Shown here: positions 14,188 through 26,256 of the stretch, in pieces
Layout: each line of letters starts with the position of its first letter
How positions within the stretch are numbered: position 1 is the stretch's first letter
Assembly (NCBI GenBank): GCA_963969395.1
Contig: OZ017795.1
Location: 33,709,063 to 33,773,062 of the forward strand
Length of the DNA stretch: 64,000 nt
Direction: 5' to 3'
Origin: Pseudoscleropodium purum
Lineage: Eukaryota; Streptophyta; Bryopsida; Hypnales; Brachytheciaceae
Position numbers and translations under genes: made by a program
Notes under the pieces: generated by a model
What the model was told of the DNA's origin: nothing
Database searches by the model: none
Seen by the model: the letters and a program-made list of their open reading frames with translations, nothing else

Positions 14188-14254
14188 GACGGACTCTCAA
14201 CCAAAGTTTGGGTTGCCACTTTGTGGCGACCTAAACTTTGGTTGAGATTCCGTC
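14188..14254. repeat. Imperfect hairpin (27-bp arms, 13-bp loop)
   Basis: The left arm at 14188-14214 contains CTCAACCAAAGTTTGGG and the right arm at 14228-14254 is its near reverse complement (24 of 27 by eye). Related phrases, 'gagagtccgtcagcc' near 14040 and 'ggactctcacccaaagttt' near 14294, extend the inverted structure outward. A foldback MITE between about 14030 and 14330 is possible. Confidence 0.55.
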
Positions 14255-14409
14255 AAATTGTTCATTTATTGCCCTATTTATTGCCCATTTCTTTGGACTC
14301 TCACCCAAAGTTTGACCATGAACTCCCATGGCCTCTTGACTTGGTCGGCCCATATGTGAAGCGCCCCTTAGTTTTGAAGTTCAACTTTACAATGTTGAAC
14401 TAGAGGGTT

Positions 14410-16660
14410 TTTATAGAGTTGCAAGATTAAAAGGTTAATCTAGAGGCGGAATTAGAGCTTTCCTTGTTACAATTGCCACATCAACCACCTCAACCAACAA
14501 TTTTTTCACCATCGCCATTCCATCTACAAGATGAAGTTGGACTTTCTCGTTTGCTAAAAAAACTTCACGTGGAGCAATGTTAGTATGAAAACCTTGATAG
14601 TGATGCTTGTGCTTTAGTGATTCTACTTCAAGTAGTATGTATTGAATGAGGCACACAAGATGTGACATTTGAGGCAAGTTACAAGGACTTGAATGAAGAT
14701 CAATATATTTATATGTGAGGCCATATAGAGAAGGCATTGGCCATTAATTTTGGTTGAAAGGGCCAATGAACGCTTTAACAAAGCCAAACGTCCAAATTAT
14801 ATGGCAAACACTATCAGGCACATTTTCAAATTCTTATAGATAGAATAACACTCTTCTTTAACTTCAATTTTACCTTCATTTAGTTTGGGTTGGAATTCTT
14901 TAGCTAATTAAAAAAAAATTCTGTTATTTTTTTGTGTTAAAAGTTGCAATAGACAAGAACAGAAGTGATATGCCTACTGATTTAAACCTTTGAGGTTCAT
15001 TGGCTTTAAAAAACGAATGGGAACTTACTTTTGATTGTTTTTCTAGGGCCAATAGGGGAGATAAGGAGGCTCATGTGATGTATTACGAGCTAATTCTTTT
15101 TATTTTAGGGGTATAATAGGTAGGTTAGTACCTTTTACCTTAGGTTTAAGAGGTGGTGATTGTTGTGTGTTATGAGGAAGAAAAGAAGGGTTTGAATCCA
15201 AATTTCGATTGAAGATATCTTTTGTTGTACTAATGATTTTGCAATGAAATTTGGAGAAGTTGTTTTTGCAAAATTGACTTTTCAAAATGAGTTTATACGC
15301 TTGATTGGAGTTTGTATTGAAAAAATTATGGGAATTCAAAGGTGACGGAATTTGTGGCTACCTAACAAAAGCAACTAAGATTTTTGAAGCTCATAACTCT
15401 TGTTCAAGTAAGCATGTTTGAGTGAAATTTTGAGAGAAAATATTTTGTAATATTATCTTTTTATAAAGTTATTACACTTGGGATTTGAAGAATTATGCAA
15501 GAAGTTATGGAGTACTAAGGGGGGAGAGGTCTGTTGCCTTTCAAAAGAGAAGGTGGAGACTTTGCTTGTTTATAACTTTTGGACAATATCTTTGATCATT
15601 TTGAAATTTTGAGAAGCGTTAAATTATTTCATTAGCTTTTAAAATTGCTATTTTACTTAATATTTGAAGTTTGGAGCCATTTTAGGCAATAGATCAAAGA
15701 ATGCAGCTAAATGAGAGTTTGGTTTCAAGTTCCATTCAACATTTCTTGAAGACTTCAAGGTTTAAAGAGTTGAAGATATGAAGACACTAAGGCATGAAGA
15801 TTTGTGTGTTGTAGTTTGTGGCTTGTTATTTCTAACTGACTTTGAAGGCTTATTGTTTTTATTTTATTCCTAGCCAATTTTAGAGGCTCAAAGTTTTTCA
15901 TTTTTACATTGTAAACTTTGTTGCAAACTATGTAGTGATTCAATATTAGTCCCGTTTTGTGTTTGTGGTGACAATGTGGGATTGATTATCTACATGGGCA
16001 ATCTTTAATGTCGTGGATTTGAGGTTTAGAAGCCAATTTTCAAAGTGTCAATTTGTGGTTTGGTCGTCCCATTTTACTCGTCCAAGGTCGTGAGTTTTTA
16101 TCTCTTACTCTTACCTTGATCCTTATAGAGCCACTATAGAATAGGCCAATGAATAGGAGTTTGAAGATAGATGGAAAATTTCATTAAAATTGCAATATTC
16201 TGTTAAAATGGTGGGAAACTATTTTGGTGGACGGTTGAAAATCTTAGCAAAAAATGGGATTGTATTTGGAAAAAAAGGTGATGGAATTGTAGATTTTGCT
16301 AGTTTTGTGAGCAGTTCAACACGCCTACATCTTCCATGCACACATAGGGCAATGTTTTGTGGCCTCGTGTGGTAGAAAATTCTCTTTTGCCACTATACAA
16401 ATGACATTCGAAATATGCTACCATCGTATAAATGGCATCCGGAGTACCGCTATTTTATCAAAATTGCCTATATAGAAGAATGAAGACCAAAGATTGAAGA
16501 TTAAAGATTAGAAGATTTGATTGATCTCTATAGCAAACTATTTCTAATCATAGCCAGAATCCTTGTGATTTTCCAAAGCAAACTCTCTCTACATGACAAC
16601 AATTCATAACCCCTCATCCGTTCCTAATACTACAAAAAAAAAATTATATTTCAAACATTT
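14410..16660. other. AT-rich intergenic DNA, nothing recognised
   Basis: Short frames only (up to about 100 codons on the minus strand at 14737-14435), without recognisable motifs. Confidence 0.4.
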
Positions 16661-16667
16661 GGAGAGC

Positions 16668-17000
16668 TTAGGATTAGGGTTGCTAGAGTATGAGTAGGGA
16701 GCAATGAGTATTGAACATTGAGTAATTTTAGAAGAATATGTGAATTTTTAAAAATTTTCACTATAAAATGCCTATATTTGTAGTTTGAGAAAAAATTATG
16801 TGGCTATAAATGCCCCCAAAAGGATGAATGGGGATGAATGGAGTTGGATGTTTTTGTTTCTATAGTTGACTATGTTGGATGAAATACATTTGTTGTTCAT
16901 GTCATTGGATGAAAAGAATTTAGATGATTTTTGGATATAATAAAAAAATTAATTATTTAGGATGAGGGTCAATTACCAAGTACCTTACATCCAAGGTTTA
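16668..17000. repeat. Dispersed repeat, copy 1 (partner at 62.6 kb)
   Basis: The segment shares ordered blocks with 62590-62930 in the same orientation: 'gggagcaatgagtattgaa' with its partner, 'gaatggggatgaatgga', and 'gttggatgaaatacattt'. The copies are clearly diverged, so this is an old interspersed element of unknown class. Confidence 0.6.
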
Positions 17001-19020
17001 TGATGACTTTTTGAAAACTAAGGACATGTGTTTAATTGTTTATAACTTAATATGAAACCATTGTAGCGATGGTATTGTTTCTAATTAATATATGTAATTT
17101 TTTTCAAGAATTATTGAGGTTTAAAAAAAAAATTCTATCTTAACACCAACATTTACAAGTTCTATTCCATGTTTCCATTTAAGAAAAGCAACATATTGCT
17201 AATTGAAATAAATTAATTAAATCCATAGAAATTCCAATGATTGACCTTTAAATTGAAGATGTTTTTTAGAATGGATGTTCTATAGAATGGAGATGACATT
17301 TACTGCCACATTAAGTATCACAAGAATGAAAAATAGCTCAAAAATTTGATAAGGTGTAAGAATGTAGTTGCCTTTTTAGTCTCACTAGTCACTACATGAC
17401 ATTAAAAAACCAAGTAACAACAATAGTGTTTAGAACAAGATCAATTTGATCCAATACCACACATAGGAAAAGAATGACCACTAGCTTGACTAATATCATT
17501 GCATGTAAGCTTTAGCATCTTAACATCAACTTCAAGGTATTAAACCTTCTTAACAACAACATTGTATGAATGACATTTAGCAACAAAAATGGATAATGGA
17601 GCCTTTGCTATGGTTGTCGCTAGAGTTTGGAAAATGCATGAGTCACTAGCTATTATAGAGTGTCCTTCAAAGCTATGGAACTACACCATTCATGAGTTGA
17701 ATCTACAAAAAGGTGAAATTGTGGAATAGATCTATTCTTTAAGGTTTGTGACTACATTGCTAAGTTGTTGATCCACATAGATAGAGAACTTAGACACCAC
17801 AAATATTCTTTGTACAAAAAAAGGATCCAAAAGTGATGCATGACTATTAGGAATAAACAAGTATGATGATTAATATTTGACAAATATAGTGTTGCTCGAA
17901 GTGGATTTAAGCATCAAAATTTATAAATGAAGGAAATTTTAGTGGAGCTTATGCAACGTTTGGATTTTTTGTAATTAGAAAGCTTCAACTTGTTCAAGCC
18001 CATCTAAGAGTCAATTAAGTAAATGATAATTGTACATACCAATATGTTCAAGTGAAAATTCCTTTACCTTTCTTTTTTCTAGATGGAAGTCAATAATAAC
18101 TTTATTGTTGGAAGACTGTATAAAATCAATATAACTATAACTCGGAAATGCTACCTTTACACTAGTTACCCAAGAAATTTGAACAATAGAAGTTGTAGAC
18201 ATATGTGTGAGAATTTTTTTCAACTTTGATTTAGTGACCTTTGGAGTATGAAAAATATAGTACTTGCATGGGAAAAACTTCCAAACGTCTCCTAAGTCAT
18301 TTTTGATCTTCTATAGCATGATTATAGATATGACTTGAACTCCCTTGGAATCAAATAGTTCCTCCTCTACCTACAAGGACAATAACTCTAAGTTGAACCT
18401 TACACTAAGAATCAATGCAAATATCCATACTATACCATCATCGTTGTAAGAAAATGAAATTTGAATGCTAGATCCATTATTGCAAATAAGCGCCATGTCT
18501 ATACTCACTTGTACATACAATCTACAAACTCATGCTTAATGTCATTACTTCACTACAAGAAAATAGTGTTTAAATTGCCTAATTGTGTTCAAATTGACAA
18601 AAAAAATGTCCAAATTGACACTATTCTCTTGTATTGTCTATATAGGAGAATTTGAAAGTTTCTTTGTAATAGTAGCAATATGGATTTTGTTTGTTTTATG
18701 TCTTGGATTGTATTGATTGAGATTTGAATTGACAAGCTTAAATCTAAGGATTTTATACATGGCCTACAATTGAGTTATTTTATTTTAGTTACTATTATAC
18801 AATCCTTGAAATTATCAATTCTAGATAGAATTGTACTCAGAGATGCATAAAGGTACACTAAAGTCACCAAATGGAAGCCACTTTTAGTATAGGGGTCATA
18901 TCTCCACCTGTAAGAGTGATTATGAGGCTTGAGTGAAGAAAAAATGACTTTAGTGACCGCTTATATCTTCATAAACAAATGTCATTCTATCTAGAGAAGG
19001 TCTAATTATTTGGTTAAGAA
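17001..19020. other. AT-rich intergenic DNA, nothing recognised
   Basis: No supported gene, RNA or repeat array. Confidence 0.4.
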
Positions 19021-19024
19021 TATA

Positions 19025-20765
19025 TTCATTAGACTCCAAAGGAAAAGAAAAAAATGGTTGACGTGATTCTCTCTCATATTCCCTTTTGCTTGTACCTTAG
19101 CAACCACATCAGCTAAGCTTCGTGAAAACTTCCCTTTTATCTCCAAAGGGGGAGAAACAAATGGTTGACGTGACTCTCTCGTACTCCCTCTTGCTTGTGC
19201 CTTAGCATCCACATCACCCGAGCTTCGTGAAAACTTCCCTTTTTGCTCCAAAGGGGGAGAAACAAATAGTTGACGTGACTCTCTCGTACTCCCTCTTGCT
19301 TGTGCCTTAGCATCCACATCACCCGAGCTTCGTGAAAACTTCCCTTTTTGCTCCAAAGGGGGAGAAACAAATGGTTGACGTGACTCTCTCGTACTCCCTC
19401 TTGCTTGTGCCTTAGCATCCACATGGGCCAAGCTTCGTGAAGACTTCCTTATTTGCTCCGAAGAAGGAAGAAATAAATGGTTGACGTGACTCTCTCGTAT
19501 TTCTATTTGTTTGTACCTTCGCAACCACATGGGCCAAGCCTTGTGAAGACTTCCTTTTTTGCTCCAAAGGGGGAAGAAAAAAATGGTTGACGTGATTCTC
19601 TTGTATTTCCTTTTGCTTGTACCTTAGCATCCATGTGGACCAAGCCTTGTGAAGACTTCCCTTTTTGCTCCAAAGGGGGGAGAAAAAAATGGTTGACGTG
19701 ACTCTCTCGTGTTCCCTTTTGCTTGTACCTTAGCATCCATGTGGACCAAGCCTTGTGAAGACTACCCTTTTTGTTGCAAAAGGGGAAGAAACAAATGGTT
19801 GACGTGATTCTCTTGTATTTCCTTTTGCTTGTACCTTAGCATCCATGTGGACCGAGCCTTGTGAAGACTTCCCTTTTTGCTCTAAAGGGGGAAGAAAAAA
19901 ATGGTTGACGTGACTCTCTTGTATTCCCTTTTGCTTGTACCTTAGCATCCACATGGACCAAGCCTTGTGAAGACTTCCCTTTTTGCTCCAAAGGGGGGAG
20001 AAAAAAATGGTTGACATGACTCTCTCATATTCCCTTTTGCTTGTACCTTAGCATCCATGTGGACCAAGCCTAGTGAAGACTTCCCTTTTTGTTGCAAAGG
20101 GGGAAGAAACAAATGGTTGACGTGATTCTCTTGTATTCCCTTTTGCTTGTACCTTAGCATTCACGTGGACCGAGCCTTGTGAAGACTTCCCTTTTTGCTC
20201 CAAAGGGGGAAGAAAAAAATGGTTGACGTGATTCTTTTGTATTCCCTTTTGCTTGTACCTTCGCATCCACATGAACCAAGCCTTGTGAAGACTTCCCTTT
20301 TTGCTCCAAAGGGGGAAGAAACAAATGGTTGACGTGATTCTCTTGTATTTCCTTTTGCTTGTACCTTAGCAACCACATTGGCTGAGCCTTGTGAAAAATT
20401 CCCTTTTTGCTCCAAAGGGGGAAGAAACAAATGGTTGACGTGATTCTTTTGTATTCCCTTTTGCTTGTACCTTCGCATCCACATGGACCAAGCCTTGTGA
20501 AGACTTCCCTTTTTGCTCCAAAGGGGGAAGAAAAAAATGGTTGACGTGACTCTCTCATATATCCTTTTGCTTGTACCTTAGCATCCACGTGGCCCGAGCC
20601 TTGTGAAGACTTCCTTTTGCTCCAAAGGGGGAAGAAACAAATGGTTGACGTGACTCTCTCGTATTCCCTTCTGCTTGTACCTTAGCATCCACGTGGCCCG
20701 AGCCTTGTGAAGACTTCCTTTTTTGCTCGAAAAGGGGAAGAAACAAATAGTTGACGTGACTCTTT
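19025..20765. repeat. 106-bp tandem satellite array, ~16 monomers
   Basis: A monomer of about 106 bp repeats from about 19025 to 20765. Hallmarks in every unit are 'gcttgtaccttagcatcca', 'cttgtgaagacttcccttt' and 'ggggaagaaacaaatggtt' followed by GACGTGAC. Units at the left end (19025-19440) use 'cttcgtgaaaacttccc' and form a subfamily. Because 106 is not a multiple of 3 and the minus strand has few stops, overlapping open frames of 70-174 codons run through it. They have no sign of being genes. Each unit carries a TGACGT core. Confidence 0.93.
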
Positions 20766-23700
20766 TGGGGGAATGTTGGTATGTGAGTAGGGAGCAGAGA
20801 ATGGTGAGCAGAAAGCGAGGATTGGTTAGTGGTGAGCAAGGATCTTAGATGAAAAAGAAGGAGCAGTTATTGTATTGTGATAGTACCTAATGGAAAATAT
20901 AGATGAAATGTTGATGAAAACTTAGATGAAAATTGGGTTTAGAGTTGATAAAAAGTTGATTGAGAAGTTGGATGAAAGTAGGATGAAAGGTAAATGAAAA
21001 GGTGGATGAAAAGGTGAATGAAAAGAAGGATGAATTGGTGGATGAAAGTTCAAAGGGGCTTCAACATTGTCTTGTGAATTTGGTGATCTTGATGAGTTAG
21101 ATCCATAACCGTGGACGACCTGCCCTATAACAGTTATTGATTTAAAAATCATCAAAGGTTTTATGAAACCAAATATGTATTTGTAAGAATAGAACCTGTG
21201 TCTGACTTCTCTTAGTATTGAGACAAATTTTTGCTAGAAAAAATGAGAGTGTGTATGTTTGCTTGAGAGGGCGAGACCAAGTCCCCCTCTCGGCACCGAG
21301 ACTAAGCCAACAACAAGCTAATTGAGATCTTGGGTACTCTTTGGGTCTCCACCAAGTAAAACTAAACCGAAGTAAAAAAAATATTGAGATGATGTAAGCT
21401 CAAGAGGGAGGGATCAAGTCCCCCTCTCAATACCGAGACTAAGCGAGCAGCAAGCTAATTAAGGCATCAGAAATCCTTTGGGTTCCTATTGATATAAACT
21501 AAACCGGAGTCAACTAGAAAGTGTTGGTTATAATTCATTAAAACACAGATACTTGTTACAAGCATTTTTAATCCTTATAAATAGCATTGTTGATTGACAA
21601 GATGTAAGAATGAAACAAAAAGACAAATCGTTGAAATTGGTGTGAAGTTCAAATTATATGAATAGAAAAGAAAAGGAGTAAAATCCTAGTGCTATTGGTC
21701 AAGATCTCAAGTACAATGTGATGAGCTTGAACTAGCCTTACTATCTGATGACTATAAATTTTACTGTATGGCACAAACATCTACAAATTGCAAAATGCAA
21801 GGATCTACCAACCATGTCCTATACATTGGTCATAGGTTTTGGCTTACTAAAACTCTAGAAATGGCCTTAGCATAGATAGGGAGGTGGAATGATTTAGTGG
21901 GATTGGAATAGAACCCAAGTCTAGCAAAAAACGAAATTTGTTTAGGATCTTCATTTCTTGGGCTTGCCTATACACAAAGAAGTGTAGTATTAGATCATAA
22001 TCAATTTGAATGTTAAATCAATTAGAGATGAAGAAACAAAAAGGAGAACTATAGTATAGTAAAAATTACTTTTTAGGTTATTTTTAACTTTTTTATAGAA
22101 AAATTATAGGAAAGTAATAGAAAAGTAGGAAAAAATAGTAGAAAAATAGTAGAAAAACACTTTAAAATAAAAAGTAGAAAAAATAAATAAAAATAGAAAA
22201 AATAAAGTTAAAGTAAAAAGTAGTTTAGACTTTTGTAGTGTGAATAGGCCAAAGAGATGAATGGGACATAAGATTGGATGAAAAATCAAAAGAAAGGATG
22301 AATGGGGTGCCAAATTGGATGATTGGGGCACCACCACCATCTTCCTCACTTCTTAAAAGACTAAAAATTAAAAAAGAAAGTTCAATGCATTCGGGAGGAA
22401 TCACTCGTTTGTAAAATTTTCGTGTTTTATAAATTCAAAATTTTTCCTGTTGATTCTTGTTGTTTTTTGAGTCGTGCTATGTATTCGTGTATTGCTGCTG
22501 CTGCGATTGTTTTATGTTTATTAGGCTGCGATTGTGGAGCTGTATGCGGTTTGGGATTTGCTTTTGATTTTATAGAGACTGCTGTTGATGAAGTGAATCG
22601 TGGTTGCCGGTTTGGAGAGTCTCGAGGGTTTGCAATTGGAGGCACGGATCTAAAATTTTGAGAAAATTCATTGCAGGTGTTGTAACGCCTATTTGTCATC
22701 CCTACTCAATTTTAAAATCGTACCCATTTGTTGAAATTTGAGCGCTGAGAGGATTGTGGGAATCAAAATGAATGATTGAGTGGAGAAATCCAAAATTGAA
22801 TTCCAACAATTCCAACGACTTGGACATGAACAATGGAGATCAAGTCGGGAGCAACAGTAAACTGAAAATCTTTGTAATTGTTGTTTACGTCTTATGCTAA
22901 TTGTTGTGTGTACTTGAGGGATCGTTCATTCATCAACTTTTTTGGGTGATTGTTCAAATTTCAAATTTGAATTGGGATCAGAACCAGATTCCGTAGCAAC
23001 ATTGTTCACCTGATCCAACCTTCATCGACAATTCTCAAAAATCTTGTACCAATTTGTAGCTTGGGTGGATTGCGAAGATCAAATTGATCGATTGCATAAA
23101 CAAATCAATCAAAATCTCACAAGTTGAATCAGAATTGGAAGCCAAGGATGTTTACTACGTCGTTGTAGTTTGCGAGTTGTGATTTGGCTAAATTAGGGAT
23201 TTGGTTGACACGCCTAAAGTGCACATGGTGATAGGGTCTTTTGTACGGCAATAGGTCCTATGGGCCATAAAATAAGTTATATTAATAAAATTGAAATTTT
23301 GAATTCAAAATTTGGATGAATTGACCGAAAACAAACTAAAATAAAGGTTTAAATTTTTTCGAACGGCTTTTGGGCCGTACCCCTAGTTTGGGCCTAGATC
23401 ATAGAATTGGGGAGACGAAATTTGTAGAATTAGCAATCTTTGTGGTTGATAAATATTTTTGGTGTGTTTTAGGAATGATTCACCCCGTGGTTTTGGACTT
23501 GTTACCCTGAGACTTGTTGCCCAATCTTAGAAAAAAAGGAGAAAGCTTAAAGACCAAGAATTTGGTACTTTGTCCTAAACATTTTATACTCCTACATACT
23601 GGACTTGTTGATTATTGTAACAGACTCGTTCAGGCATTTTGCACATAGATTCGAAAAGCTCATAAAGAGCAATTATTGGCCCTATTGTCCCAACACATAA

Positions 23701-23798
23701 AAAAGTATTAATTAACAAATTATTTGTATACTTTAAAAGTATTATCTTGTATATATATGATTAGGTCATAGGCTACATCCATGAATAAAACGTGTTGC
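20766..23798. other. Intergenic DNA, mostly unrecognised
   Basis: Apart from the two-unit repeat at 21263-21510 I see no gene. The stretch 22422-22700 has higher GC and is open on both strands for 79-90 codons, but it shows no motif. Confidence 0.35.
21263..21510. repeat. Two-unit tandem repeat (~139 bp), related to the 29.3-30.0 kb array
   Basis: Two copies of a block containing 'aagtccccctctcggcacc' followed by GAGACTAAGC, then 'agcaagctaatt' and 'aaactaaaccg', lie about 139 bp apart. The CCCCCTCT...CCGAGACT core is shared with the array in the intron at 29.3-30.0 kb. Confidence 0.7.
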
Positions 23799-24049
23799 CA
23801 GGGTTGACAAATTAGTACGTCCGCCCAAAATAGCGTCCATAACCCGAACGTCCATCCTCACGGACGCCAGCGGACGTAGCGTCCCTCTCATCGTCGGAAG
23901 GCGGACAGGGCGGGGCAGACGGGGCGGACAAGGCAGGCGGGGCGGATAGGGCTGATGGGCGGACAAACGGACCGCAAATGTCAGCAGACGCTGCGGACAC
24001 AACGTCCGCATCCGGACGTCCCGAACGTCTGACCGTCTTGTCAACCCTG
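23799..24049. mobile_element. hAT-type MITE, 251 bp, with 8-bp target duplication
   Basis: The left terminus is CAGGGTTGACAA and the right terminus is TTGTCAACCCTG, perfect 12-bp inverted repeats. The flanks are cgtgttgc (23791-23798) and tgtgttgc (24050-24057), an 8-bp duplication with one mismatch. An 8-bp duplication and a CAGGG-type terminus are hAT hallmarks. The left half resembles the L-type end at 35871 and 45651. The right half, reversed, resembles the R-type end at 36664. It is therefore a minimal deletion derivative of the same hAT family. Confidence 0.88.
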
Positions 24050-24411
24050 TGTGTTGCCCAACTTGACATATTGCGCACGATGTGTTGCCCACCCTAGAAT
24101 ACTATATAGAACTAGGACTCTTAGAACATTGTGTCTACATTAGTGATAATGGACTGTCTACCAAATTGAGAGAACCTAGAAATAAAGGAAAAGAAAGAAA
24201 GAAAGGAAAAGAATAGAAATATAAGAATAAAAATTCCAGGTATGCTCTACAAAGTTAATTTACACATAATCTAAATCTACTTTAAAAGTGACATTAGACG
24301 TACCAACAATAGACTATGTTGACTTATCCACGGATGAACCCCTATACTACTGGTACTTGACAAAAAGTAAAAGTTAATGAAAAAGTACCTCACAAGAACT
24401 TACTTACTAAA

Positions 24412-24960
24412 TCATGTTCGTTTAACAATGTATTGGACTAGTACTTCTTCTTCGTCCAAATTGATAGGAGCAACAACAAAGCGTGGTTGTTTAGGTTGAA
24501 GAACGACATGTGAGCACATCACTAGTGCAATGAGTGCATCAAATATCTCTTTATCTTCTTCAAATGCAAGAATATGGCGACATGTTGCACGGCAAGCTTA
24601 AATGGTGGAGCATGCAATGATCACTACTAGGAGTTAGACAAAAAATCCAAAGGGAGAATGTCATTGGAAATTATAGAGAATCTCAAAAAAAGAGCCTACT
24701 AAACAAACTTGTAGCCGCAATGCAATCAACCACCACGTCCTCTGGTTTTGAGAGACCTTTCATGAGCATCTGCATGAATTCCCTTGCCTTCTCACGAGGA
24801 CCCTACTATGGAATGTTATCATTCATGGAGAGGTCATCCTTGTTACATAAGTTTTCCAGGATGTCGTCTCAACCAACATTGACATTCATTGCAGCATGTG
24901 ACGGAACGAACTAAAATGGGAATTCCAAGTTAGTCCTTGGTCCCAATCCTTTTACCACCA
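24412..24960 (-). pseudogene. Methyltransferase-like exons, SAM-binding motif I and C-terminus
   Basis: The exon ending at 24709 reads EKAREFMQMLMKGLSKPED and then VVVDCIAATS, matching motif I after a 'sPgD.VvD' lead. The next exon (24626-24412) gives ACRATCRHILAFEEDKEIFD, typical of the strand and acidic residue that follow motif I, and ends at a TGA at 24414-24412. The motif order IV then I indicates a beta-type permuted methyltransferase. Several stops (TGA, TAG TAG, TAA) break the upstream part. Confidence 0.48.
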
Positions 24961-25227
24961 GAGAGATGGCAAAGCGTATAGTTTGTAGGACACAATAATT
25001 AGAATTTTTTTGAAAAGAAATTGAAAATGATGAAAAACATGCTAAAGGATAGTATGAATATTAGCGTCTTTGTTGGGTCAGCAGACAAAGTAAAATGAAG
25101 ATGATTCATGCCAAGCTAGATGAGAATAATGCGAAATCCATAAGACTCGCACCATCCCAGTAATTGACTCCGGTAGAGTCTAGACGGTGTAGGATATATC
25201 ACCAACAAGCCAACCTTGTGATGTAGA

Positions 25228-25406
25228 TACTCCTATGCAAAATCAAAGATTGGAACCAACCAATCAGATGAGAATTATTCCATTTTGGAATAGGTGTAGG
25301 TGGTGCCCAAATAGTAGGTACATGAAGGCCTTTGGGAACATCCACAATGATCAAGTCCATAGCATGTTGTGTACTCAAGACCTTGTCAAAGTATTGGTCC
25401 TTATCA
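25228..25406 (-). pseudogene. Methyltransferase-like exon, motif IV
   Basis: The frame contains DKVLSTQHAMDLIIVDVPKG. DLIIVDVPxG matches the position and style of catalytic motif IV (DPPY-type) of DNA amino-methyltransferases, but with DVPK in place of DPPY. No stop interrupts this piece. Confidence 0.42.
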
Positions 25407-25589
25407 CTAGAATGTTGCATGGCAATTGAATTTTAGTGACAATTAGATGAAATTTGAATTTGAAGAAGGCATGGGAATCTAGAAGGACAAATAAAAAGTA
25501 ATGTAGATAGTATTAAAATAAATAAATACATATTTCCATTCCAAGTATGTAATTTGAATTGGAAGAAAAGTAAAACAAACATCTTAATA

Positions 25590-26256
25590 TGAGAAGAGTA
25601 TGATATCAAAGAAATTGAGGACTTTATCAAATGCCTTCTTATCGCTCGAGAGATTAGCCAAAGACAAGTTGAGACTGCACTCATCTATGTCCAGAACAAG
25701 ATCCAAGTTCGCGGTTGTTGGAGTTAGCCCATGCACCAAGCGCTCTTGAGTGAGTGAAAATCTTGATGATGTCGCCTTCGTATCCACTCCACTTGTTGCC
25801 TAGTCCTACACTAGAGTCTCGGCCTTCCTCTTGGGGCCCCTCTTCTTGGATTTCTCTTGTTTTTTCTCAATTTTTGTAGCTTCCTTCTTATTCTTGTTTT
25901 CCTCAGTCTTCTTCTTTCCCTCCTCCCATTTGTCCTCCTTCTTATTGGCTGCGTCCTTTCTCAATATTGCTTTGGCTTTTGCCTCCGAATCTAGCCTTGT
26001 AAATTCATCAGACTTTGGCTCCATTGTAGTGGATTTTTTTAGCATTTGGAAGAGAATATCCTCCTCTGGTGGTGGTGTTCCGAAGTTGCACTCCAGATAC
26101 CACGAGCAAGCTCCGAAATGAGGTGTTGTCCAATTCTTCAATTGTGATGTTGTAAACATACAATCTAGGGAGGATCTATCCAACCATGTGGTGAAGAACG
26201 GTGGAAAATCAGCCCTCTGAATACCTTTCTTGGCATACAATTCAAACTTGATGTAC
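25590..26256 (-). pseudogene. Lysine-rich linker exon
   Basis: The exon opens with YIKFELYAKKGIQ after a CTATAG acceptor and includes PPPEEDILFQML. It then becomes highly charged (KKEDKWEEGKKK, KKRGPKRKAE), which looks like a nuclear localisation signal or flexible linker. After two TAG codons near 25803-25810 the same frame continues with SRFSLTQERLVHG and LDIDECSLNLSLANLSSD. It links the ParB-like and methyltransferase-like parts. Confidence 0.45.

Noticed and set aside
19006..20839. Overlapping minus-strand open frames of 70-174 codons
   Set aside because: They are by-products of the 106-bp satellite. The period shifts the frame, and no frame has independent coding features.
22422..22699. 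Possible small gene in a higher-GC stretch
   Set aside because: Both strands are open for similar lengths and neither has a recognisable motif, splice sites or context.
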